A stretch of 13,873 bases of DNA, from contig JAEZSU010000322.1 of assembly GCA_023421635.1 (NCBI GenBank), positions 1 through 13,873 of the forward strand. Direction: 5' to 3'. The translations under genes were made by a program, and so were the position numbers. Position 1 is the stretch's first letter. Each line of letters begins with the position of its first letter. The notes under the pieces were generated by a model. The model made no database searches. It was not told where the DNA came from and was given only the letters and a program-made list of their open reading frames with translations. Positions 7,688-13,873 of the stretch are shown here, piece after piece. This stretch comes from Actinomycetes bacterium (GTDB lineage Bacteria > Actinomycetota > Actinomycetes > Actinomycetales > Microbacteriaceae).

Positions 7688-8665
7688 GTGCCCCTGACCG
7701 CCGATGTGAAGGCCGAATTGATCACGGTGCGGGACCCCCGTCCCACCGCGCGGGTCGCCGAGTTGACGGCGATCCTGCGCTTCGCCGGCGGTCTGCACAA
7801 CATCGCCGGCCGTGTCGCCGTCGAGGCCGAGGTCGATTCCGAGCAGCTCGCCCGCCGCGTCGGTCGCGAATTGGTCGAACTGTACGGGGTGCGCCCCGAG
7901 CTCGCGCACGTGCAGGGATCGGCCGGTCGCACCGGTACGCACGTCGCCGTGCGGGTGATCGACGGCGGCGAGACCCTCGCTCGTCAGACCGGGCTGCTCG
8001 ACCAGCGTCGCCGTCCGGTGCGAGGCCTTCCGAACAGGCTCACCACCGGTGCCCGGCCCGACCTCGCCGCGGTGTGGCGCGGCGCGTTCCTCGCCAGCGG
8101 CACGCTCACCGAGCCCGGCCGGTCCGCGGCGCTGGAGATCGCCTGCCCCACGGGCGAGGCCGCCATGGCGCTCGTGGGCGCCGCGCACCGCATCGGGATC
8201 GCCGCGAAGGCGCGCGAGGTGCGCGGTGTGCCGCGCGTCGTCGTCCGTGAGGGCGAGGCCATCCGCGCGACGCTGTACGAGATGGGCGCGCGCCGTGCCT
8301 CCGAGGCGTGGGACCAGCTGCGTCAGCGGCGGGAGGTCCGCGCCGGCGTGAACCGCCTGGTCAACTTCGACGACGCGAACCTGCGCCGCTCCGCCCAGGC
8401 CGCCGTCGCGGCGTGCGCCCGCGTGGAGCGCGCGCTCGAGATCCTCGGCGACACCGTGCCCGACCACCTGCGGCAGGCGGGCGAGCTCCGTCTCGCCCAC
8501 CGGGACGCCAGCCTCGACGAGCTCGGCCACCACGCCGACCCGCCGCTCACGAAGGACGCCGTCGCCGGCCGCATCCGCCGCCTGCTCGCGATGGCAGACA
8601 AGAAGGCGGAGGCCGACGGCATCCCCGGCACGGAGTCCGCCGTGCCCGCCGGCGCCGAGGACTGA
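7688..8665 (+). CDS. whiA: WhiA, DNA-binding regulator (bilobed LAGLIDADG-like domain plus C-terminal HTH)
   Basis: WhiA is a conserved regulator of Gram-positive bacteria. In Streptomyces it acts with WhiB on division and sporulation genes; in non-sporulating species its role is thought to be tied to division and growth. 325 aa, usual for the family. The N-terminal half ([11 protein letters not shown] ... [14 protein letters not shown] ... [18 protein letters not shown]) is the degenerate homing-endonuclease-like fold. The C-terminal part ([22 protein letters not shown] ... [39 protein letters not shown]) is the helix-turn-helix that binds DNA. The GTG at 7688 follows GAGGAG by 4 nt. It comes 39 nt after rapZ with its own predicted promoter and palindrome, and yvcK, usually just upstream, is missing. 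A hairpin after the stop may end the transcript. Confidence 0.95.
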   Translation: MPLTADVKAELITVRDPRPTARVAELTAILRFAGGLHNIAGRVAVEAEVDSEQLARRVGRELVELYGVRPELAHVQGSAGRTGTHVAVRVIDGGETLARQTGLLDQRRRPVRGLPNRLTTGARPDLAAVWRGAFLASGTLTEPGRSAALEIACPTGEAAMALVGAAHRIGIAAKAREVRGVPRVVVREGEAIRATLYEMGARRASEAWDQLRQRREVRAGVNRLVNFDDANLRRSAQAAVAACARVERALEILGDTVPDHLRQAGELRLAHRDASLDELGHHADPPLTKDAVAGRIRRLLAMADKKAEADGIPGTESAVPAGAED

Positions 8666-8694
8666 CCGCGCGCGGGAATCAACCCCCGTCGCGG
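8666..8694 (+). terminator. Possible hairpin terminator after whiA
   Basis: CCGCG (8666-8670) pairs with CGCGG (8690-8694), and an inner CGGG (8673-8676) pairs with CCCG (8685-8688) around an 8-nt loop, starting at the first base after the whiA stop. There is no T-run after it, which is common in high-GC actinobacteria but weakens the call. It lies just before the sodA promoter. Confidence 0.4.
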
Positions 8695-8709
8695 CAGGTT
8701 GCCTGTCAC

Positions 8710-8715
8710 TAGGAT
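8710..8715 (+). promoter_or_regulatory. Predicted -10 box (TAGGAT) of sodA
   Basis: TAGGAT matches the actinobacterial -10 consensus well. It lies in the 112-bp gap between whiA and sodA, about 60 nt before the ATG, giving a leader of roughly 55 nt. That leader contains a perfect stem-loop (CGCCGG 8735-8740 with CCGGCG 8746-8751, loop GGACT) and purine-rich ribosome-binding sequence at 8763-8775. No clear -35 is seen. Confidence 0.55.
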
Positions 8716-8777
8716 GATCACGTCACCCTCGCCCCGCCGGGGACTCCGGCGCCGGCGCCGACAGGAAAGAAGAGGAC

Positions 8778-9404
8778 ATGGCGAAGTACACGCTGCCCGA
8801 ACTCGGTTACGACTACGCGGCACTCGAGCCGCACATCAGCGCGACCATCATGGAGCTGCACCACTCGAAGCACCACCAGGCCTATGTGACCGGCGCGAAC
8901 ACCGCGCTGGAGCAGCTGGCCGAGGCGCGTGAGAGCGGCAACCTCGCGAACGTGAACAAGCTCGAGAAGGACCTGTCGTTCAACCTGGGCGGGCACACGA
9001 ACCACTCGGTGTTCTGGACCAACCTCTCCCCGAACGGCGGCGACAAGCCGACGGGCGACCTGGAGGCGGCGATCGCCGACCAGTTCGGCTCCTTCGACAA
9101 GTTCCAGGCGCACTTCACCGCCGCCGCCCTCGGCGTGCAGGGCTCGGGCTGGGCGGGCCTGTTCTACGACTCGATCGGCCAGAACCTGATCATCCAGCAG
9201 ATGTTCGACCAGCAGTCGCAGATCGCTGCGGGCACCGTGCCGCTGCTCCTGCTCGACGTCTGGGAGCACGCGTACTACCTCGACTACAAGAACGTCCGCG
9301 CCGACTACGTCAAGGCGTTCTGGAACATCGCGAACTGGGAGAACGTCCAGGCCCGCTTCGCCACGGCTCGCGAGCAGACGACTGGTCTGCTGGTAGGGTC
9401 CTAA
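8778..9404 (+). CDS. sodA: Superoxide dismutase, Mn/Fe family (probably Mn)
   Basis: Converts superoxide to oxygen and hydrogen peroxide in the cytoplasm; no signal peptide is present. 208 aa, normal for the family. All four metal ligands are present: H28 (MELHHSKHH), H76 ([10 protein letters not shown]), and D160 and H164 ([11 protein letters not shown]). Q145, in MFDQQS, aligns with Gln146 of E. coli Mn-SOD, and GGH appears before the second ligand; both favour manganese over iron, though metal use cannot be proven from sequence. The start follows an AGGAAAGAAGAGG purine stretch. The gene has its own predicted promoter (TAGGAT) and is closed by a strong hairpin, so it looks like a monocistronic unit between whiA and the glycolytic operon. 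It is a highly expressed type of gene. Confidence 0.97.
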   Translation: MAKYTLPELGYDYAALEPHISATIMELHHSKHHQAYVTGANTALEQLAEARESGNLANVNKLEKDLSFNLGGHTNHSVFWTNLSPNGGDKPTGDLEAAIADQFGSFDKFQAHFTAAALGVQGSGWAGLFYDSIGQNLIIQQMFDQQSQIAAGTVPLLLLDVWEHAYYLDYKNVRADYVKAFWNIANWENVQARFATAREQTTGLLVGS

Positions 9405-10535
<1,131 letters not shown>

Positions 10536-10545
10536 GCGATCCATC

Positions 10546-11760
10546 ATGGCTCTGCGCACCCTCGACTCGCTGGGTTCGCTCGCCGGGAAGCGCGTCATCG
10601 TCCGTGCTGACCTGAACGTCCCGCTCAAGGACCAGGTCATCACGGACGATGGTCGCGTCCGGGCGACGCTTCCGACCCTCGACGCCCTGATCAACCAGGG
10701 CGCCCGCGTCATCGTCTGCTCCCACCTGGGGCGTCCCGATGGCGCGCCCAACCCGAAGTACAGCCTCGAGCCGGTCGCCCAGCGGCTCTCGGAGCTGCTC
10801 GGCAAGCCGGTCGCGTTCGCGCGCGACACGGTCGGCGAGTCCGCGCACGAGGCGGTCGCCGCCCTCGGCGACGGCGACGTGGCGGTCATCGAGAACCTCC
10901 GGTTCAACCCGGGGGAGACCTCGAAGGACGCCGACGAGCGCCGTGCGTTCGCGCAGCAGCTCGCCGAGCTCGGCGACGTGCTCGTCTCGGACGGGTTCGG
11001 CGTCGTGCACCGCAAGCAGGCGAGCGTGTACGAGCTCGCCCAGCTGCTGCCCTCGGCCGCGGGCCTGCTCATCGCGGCGGAGCTCGACGTCCTCGACCGC
11101 CTCACCGAGAACCCCGAGCGCCCCTATGCGGTCGTGCTCGGCGGATCGAAGGTGAGTGACAAGCTCGGTGTCATCGCGCACCTGCTGCCGCGCGTCGACA
11201 CCCTCCTCATCGGCGGCGGGATGCTGTACACCTTCCTCGCCGCGCAGGGCTACAAGGTGGGCGAGAGCCTGCTCGAGAAGGACCAGATCGACACCGTCGC
11301 CGGGTACATGCGCGAGGCCGCCGAGCGCGGCGTCGAGATCGTGCTCCCCGTCGACGCGGTGGTGGCGGCATCCTTCTCCGCGGACGCGGAGCACGTCGTG
11401 GCACCCGCCGAGGCGCTCGAGGACACCCCGTTCGGGGCGTCTGGCATGGGCCTGGACATCGGCCCGCGCACGGCGGAGCGGTTCGCCGAGGTCATCCGCG
11501 GCAGCCGCACCGTGTTCTGGAACGGCCCGATGGGCGTGTTCGAGATGCCCGCCTTCGCCGCCGGCACCAAGGCCGTCGCGCAGGCGCTCACCGAGGTCGA
11601 CGGGCTGTCCGTCGTCGGCGGCGGCGACTCCGCAGCGGCCGTGCGCCAGCTCGGATTCCGCGACGACCAGTTCGGCCACATCTCCACCGGAGGTGGCGCC
11701 AGCCTCGAGTTCCTCGAGGGAAAGAAGCTTCCCGGCCTGGAGGTCCTCGGATGGCAGTGA
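10546..11760 (+). CDS. pgk: Phosphoglycerate kinase
   Basis: Transfers phosphate from 1,3-bisphosphoglycerate to ADP, forming ATP and 3-phosphoglycerate. 404 aa, normal for the family. The N-terminal substrate side has [13 protein letters not shown] (D22, N24), CSHLGRPDG and [10 protein letters not shown]. The nucleotide side has [48 protein letters not shown] and [24 protein letters not shown]. The DLN where many bacteria have DFN is seen in other actinobacteria. ATG 10546 is 10 nt after the gap stop. The sequence before it (AGCGATCCATC) is a poor ribosome site, so translation is probably coupled to gap. Its last 10 bases overlap the start of tpiA. Confidence 0.98.
   Translation: MALRTLDSLGSLAGKRVIVRADLNVPLKDQVITDDGRVRATLPTLDALINQGARVIVCSHLGRPDGAPNPKYSLEPVAQRLSELLGKPVAFARDTVGESAHEAVAALGDGDVAVIENLRFNPGETSKDADERRAFAQQLAELGDVLVSDGFGVVHRKQASVYELAQLLPSAAGLLIAAELDVLDRLTENPERPYAVVLGGSKVSDKLGVIAHLLPRVDTLLIGGGMLYTFLAAQGYKVGESLLEKDQIDTVAGYMREAAERGVEIVLPVDAVVAASFSADAEHVVAPAEALEDTPFGASGMGLDIGPRTAERFAEVIRGSRTVFWNGPMGVFEMPAFAAGTKAVAQALTEVDGLSVVGGGDSAAAVRQLGFRDDQFGHISTGGGASLEFLEGKKLPGLEVLGWQ
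11739..11743 (+). promoter_or_regulatory. Ribosome binding site GGAGG for tpiA, inside the end of pgk
   Basis: GGAGG lies 7 nt before ATG 11751 and fixes that start, which overlaps the pgk coding region by 10 nt. Confidence 0.65.
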
Positions 11761-12542
11761 ACACCCGTACCCCGCTCATCGCGGGCAACTGGAAGATGAA
11801 CCTGGACCACCTCCAGGCCGTGGCACTGGTGCAGAAGCTGCACTGGACGCTGAAGGACGCGAAGCACGAGGACGGGTCGGTCGAGGTCGCCCTGTTCCCG
11901 CCGTTCACGGACCTGCGCACGGTGCAGACCCTCATCGACGCGGACAAGATCCCGTTCGCGCTCGGTGCGCAGGACCTGTCGACGCACACGTCCGGCGCCT
12001 ACACCGGTGAGGTCTCGGGTGTCTTCCTCGCGAAGCTCGACTGCCGCTACGTCATCATCGGCCACTCCGAGCGCCGCGAGTACCACGCCGAGACGGACGA
12101 GGTCGTGGCCGCCAAGGTGCAGGCCGCGCTCACGCACGGACTCGTGCCCGTGATCTGCGTCGGTGAGACGGCCGCAGACCTCGAGGAGTTCGGCGCGAGC
12201 GCCGTGCCCGTCGGGCAGCTGCGGAAGGCGCTCGAGGGGGTGTCGGCGGACGCCGACATCGTCGTCGCCTACGAGCCGGTCTGGGCGATCGGCTCCGGTC
12301 AGGCAGCGACCCCGGAACAGGCGCAGGACGTGTGCGCGAAGCTGCGCGAGGTCGTCGCCGAGGCGATGGGCGCTGACGCCGCGGCCCGCACCCGCATCCT
12401 GTACGGCGGATCGGTGAAGTCCTCGAACATCGCGAGCTTCATGCGCGAGCCCGACGTCGACGGCGCCCTCGTCGGCGGCGCGAGCCTCGTCGCGGACGAG
12501 TTCGCCGCGATCATCCGGTACCAGAAGCACGTCGGCGTCTGA
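11751..12542 (+). CDS. tpiA: Triose-phosphate isomerase
   Basis: Interconverts dihydroxyacetone phosphate and glyceraldehyde-3-phosphate, feeding the substrate of the nearby gap product. 263 aa, an ordinary length. Active-site residues are visible: N13 and K15 in AGNWKMN, H105 in IIGHSERR, and catalytic base E175 in [12 protein letters not shown], whose following residues start the mobile loop. The phosphate-binding end [11 protein letters not shown] and GALVGGASL is also present. ATG 11751 overlaps the end of pgk by 10 nt and has GGAGG 7 nt upstream. It is the last enzyme of the glycolytic trio. secG follows after a 64-nt gap that holds a promoter but no obvious terminator, so readthrough is possible. 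Confidence 0.98.
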   Translation: MAVNTRTPLIAGNWKMNLDHLQAVALVQKLHWTLKDAKHEDGSVEVALFPPFTDLRTVQTLIDADKIPFALGAQDLSTHTSGAYTGEVSGVFLAKLDCRYVIIGHSERREYHAETDEVVAAKVQAALTHGLVPVICVGETAADLEEFGASAVPVGQLRKALEGVSADADIVVAYEPVWAIGSGQAATPEQAQDVCAKLREVVAEAMGADAAARTRILYGGSVKSSNIASFMREPDVDGALVGGASLVADEFAAIIRYQKHVGV

Positions 12543-12553
12543 CGACGCCCCGG

Positions 12554-12559
12554 TATAGT
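12554..12559 (+). promoter_or_regulatory. Predicted -10 box (TATAGT) of secG-rbpA
   Basis: TATAGT is close to the sigma-70 -10 consensus and is the best match seen in the window. It lies 12 nt after the tpiA stop and 47 nt before GTG 12607. GAAAGG (12590-12595) is the only candidate ribosome site in the leader. No convincing -35 is found at 16-18 nt. Confidence 0.6.
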
Positions 12560-12606
12560 TGTTCTTCGTGCGATCCGCCGGGTCGCCGTGAAAGGTAGTC
12601 ACGACC

Positions 12607-12858
12607 GTGCAGATCCTTGAGTTCGTGCTCCAGGTGCTCCTGGGCATCACGAGCCTGCTGCTGACCCTGCTGATCCTGCTCCACAAGGGTCGCGGCGGGG
12701 GCCTGTCCGACATGTTCGGCGGCGGCATGAGCTCGACGCTCGGCTCCTCCGGGCTGGCGGAGCGCAACCTGAACCGCTTCACCGTGGTCCTGGCGCTCGT
12801 CTGGTTCGTCTCGATCGTGGCACTCGGCCTCATCACGAAGTTCTCGGGATTGGTGTGA
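12607..12858 (+). CDS. secG: Preprotein translocase subunit SecG
   Basis: A small inner-membrane partner of SecY and SecE that helps SecA-driven protein export. 83 aa with the standard plan: a first membrane helix (about residues 3-25, FVLQVLLGITSLLLTLLILL), the conserved glycine-rich cytoplasmic loop (GRGGGLSDMFGGGMSSTLGSSGLAERNLNRFT), and a second helix (about 58-78, VVLALVWFVSIVALGLI). The start is GTG with GAAAGG 11 nt upstream, a rather long spacing. It follows tpiA as in Mycobacterium tuberculosis (gap-pgk-tpiA-secG), but has its own predicted -10 box. Its TGA stop overlaps a GTG that could start rbpA. Confidence 0.95.
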   Translation: MQILEFVLQVLLGITSLLLTLLILLHKGRGGGLSDMFGGGMSSTLGSSGLAERNLNRFTVVLALVWFVSIVALGLITKFSGLV

Positions 12859-12860
12859 CC

Positions 12861-13214
12861 ATGGCTACCGGAGGAAATGCGATCCGCGGCACCCGAGTCG
12901 GTGCCGGCCCGATGGGCGAGCAGGACCACGGCTTCCACGCCGACCGCGTGGCCGTGTCGTACTGGGACGCGCTCGGCAACGAGACCGTCCGCTACTTCGC
13001 CGCCGGGATCCCCGACGAGGAGATCCCGGAGACCATCGACTCGCCGCACTCGGGCCTGCCCGCCGGGCGCGACAAGAACAACCCGCCGGAGCTCGCCCGC
13101 ACCGAGCCGTATAAGACGCACCTCGCGTACGTGAAGGAGCGTCGGACGGACGACGAGGCGGAGCAGCTCCTCGACGAGGCGCTGCAGAAGCTGCGCGAGC
13201 GTCGGGGCCTGTAA
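12861..13214 (+). CDS. rbpA: RNA polymerase-binding protein RbpA
   Basis: RbpA is an actinobacterial protein that binds the principal sigma factor and RNA polymerase and stabilises the open promoter complex. 117 aa from ATG 12861. The sequence runs from a basic N-terminal tail (IRGTRVGAGPMGEQDHG) through the small beta core (DRVAVSYWDALGNETVRYFAAGIPDEEIPETIDSPHSGLP) to a linker and the C-terminal sigma-interacting helix (KTHLAYVKERRTDDEAEQLLDEALQKLRERRGL). There is no cysteine, so it cannot hold the zinc reported for some Streptomyces RbpA. GTG 12855 (overlapping the secG stop as GTGA) would add two residues and is an alternative start. Its place after secG makes it likely to be co-transcribed with it. 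A hairpin follows the stop. Confidence 0.9.
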   Translation: MATGGNAIRGTRVGAGPMGEQDHGFHADRVAVSYWDALGNETVRYFAAGIPDEEIPETIDSPHSGLPAGRDKNNPPELARTEPYKTHLAYVKERRTDDEAEQLLDEALQKLRERRGL

Positions 13215-13223
13215 GACCGACGA

Positions 13224-13255
13224 GAAGGGGCGGATGCTGCTGCATCCTCCCCTTC
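13224..13255. terminator. Long hairpin between convergent rbpA and pgl; probable bidirectional terminator
   Basis: GAAGGGG-C-GGATGC (13224-13237) pairs with GCATCC-T-CCCCTTC (13242-13255) around a 4-nt TGCT loop, leaving one mismatch in a 14-position stem. It lies 9 nt after the rbpA stop and 16 nt beyond the pgl stop on the other strand, which is where a shared terminator for two converging genes is expected. Confidence 0.8.
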
Positions 13256-13271
13256 CGCGTGTCTGCGCCGA

Positions 13272-13873
13272 TCAGTACTCGGCGTCGATGAGCTCCGGCG
13301 GCACCTTGGCGGCTGCCGCGCGGTCGACGAAGAACACCGTGCGCTTGCGTCCCTTCGCACCGGCGGCGGGGACGCTCTGGTAGCTGGCGCCGGCAAGTGC
13401 GAGCCCGAGTGCGGACGCCTTGTCGTCGCCTACGAGCACCAGCCACACGCGCTTCGAGGAGTTGATAACCGGCCGGGTCATGGTGATCCGCTCCGGCGGC
13501 GGCTTGGGGGAGTCGCGCACCGGGAGGGTCGACTGGTCGGTCACCTGGATCTCGGGGCGGTCGGGGAAGAGCGAGGCGATGTGCGCATCCGGGCCGACGC
13601 CGAGGAAGCACACGTCGAACGACGGCCAGGCACCGACGGCGTCATCGGCGAACGTCGCGAGCTCCGCAGCGTACGCCGCTGCGGCCTCGTCGAGCTCGAG
13701 CCCGTCATCGCTCGCCGGCATGGTGTGGATGTTCGCCGCCGGCACACCGGCCACGTCGAACAGGGCCGCGTAGGCGGGCAGGTCGTTGCGATCGGGATCG
13801 CCGCGGGGCACGAACCGCTCGTCGCTCCACCAGAAGTGCACGAGCGACCAGTCGACCTCGCGCAGCCGCGGGT
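13272..13873 (-). CDS. pgl: 6-phosphogluconolactonase (5' end beyond the window)
   Basis: Hydrolyses 6-phosphogluconolactone to 6-phosphogluconate in the oxidative pentose phosphate pathway, just after glucose-6-phosphate dehydrogenase. About 200 residues are visible. The frame stays open to the right edge, and the residues before VHFWWSDERFVP (PRLREVDWSL) continue family similarity, so the GTG at 13841 is internal; roughly 50 N-terminal residues are missing. Seen in order are WSDERFVP, FDVCFLGVGPDAHIASLFP (family form GxGxDGHxASLFP, with Ala for the Gly before the His) and PPPERITMT. The protein ends KVPPELIDAEY. It converges on rbpA. In actinobacteria this gene usually ends an opcA-zwf-tal-tkt cluster, which would lie to the right; that is an expectation and not visible here. 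Confidence 0.93.
   Translation of the reverse strand, partial: PRLREVDWSLVHFWWSDERFVPRGDPDRNDLPAYAALFDVAGVPAANIHTMPASDDGLELDEAAAAYAAELATFADDAVGAWPSFDVCFLGVGPDAHIASLFPDRPEIQVTDQSTLPVRDSPKPPPERITMTRPVINSSKRVWLVLVGDDKASALGLALAGASYQSVPAAGAKGRKRTVFFVDRAAAAKVPPELIDAEY

Noticed and set aside
4456..8533. Long minus-strand open frames (915 and 626 codons) opposite uvrC, rapZ and whiA, and a 560-codon plus-strand frame inside uvrC.
   Set aside because: Same GC artefact: low-complexity Arg/Ala/Gly-rich translations overlapping secure genes, with no start signals.

Overview
This is a high-GC window with GTG starts, TAnnnT-type -10 boxes, WhiA and RbpA. It therefore comes from an actinobacterium. The gene order and protein sequences fit Microbacteriaceae (Microbacterium-like), but the genus is an inference. 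It is mostly conserved core chromosome. I see no tRNA, rRNA, CRISPR array, insertion sequence, phage gene or attachment site, and no stretch over 300 bases lacks a gene. I did not find a convincing undescribed multi-gene system. The least ordinary part is a three-gene island inside the uvr cluster.

Layout: (1) 1-1923 holds the 3' end of uvrB, a closely coupled VOC/glyoxalase-fold gene, a convergent 80-aa protein with a short Cys/His motif, and a divergent OhrR-like MarR regulator. The last two genes share a 40-bp promoter region containing a 5-2-5 palindrome. (2) 1985-6744 holds uvrA and uvrC, which with uvrB supply the whole UvrABC nucleotide-excision machinery. (3) 6767-8665 holds rapZ and whiA. 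The yvcK (cuvA/glmR) gene that usually separates them is absent; a 39-nt gap with a -10 box and a perfect 6-1-6 palindrome is there instead. (4) 8778-9404 is sodA (Mn/Fe superoxide dismutase), with its own promoter and a strong hairpin terminator. (5) 9531-12542 is the lower-glycolysis block gap-pgk-tpiA. (6) 12607-13214 is secG, with its own -10 box, followed by rbpA, the activator of RNA polymerase holoenzyme. A 14-bp hairpin then separates rbpA from (7) a convergent 6-phosphogluconolactonase gene, which runs off the right edge and probably belongs to a pentose-phosphate operon beyond it.

Functionally, the window combines DNA repair (UvrABC), redox defence (OhrR-like sensor, SodA), central carbon flux (GAPDH, PGK, TPI, 6PGL), protein export (SecG) and global transcription control (WhiA, RbpA). 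The points most worth a second look are the OhrR-like regulator with an altered sensor pocket facing a gene that is not ohr, the missing yvcK, the palindrome at the predicted whiA transcription start, and the fact that all three TAG stop codons in the window double as part of another signal.
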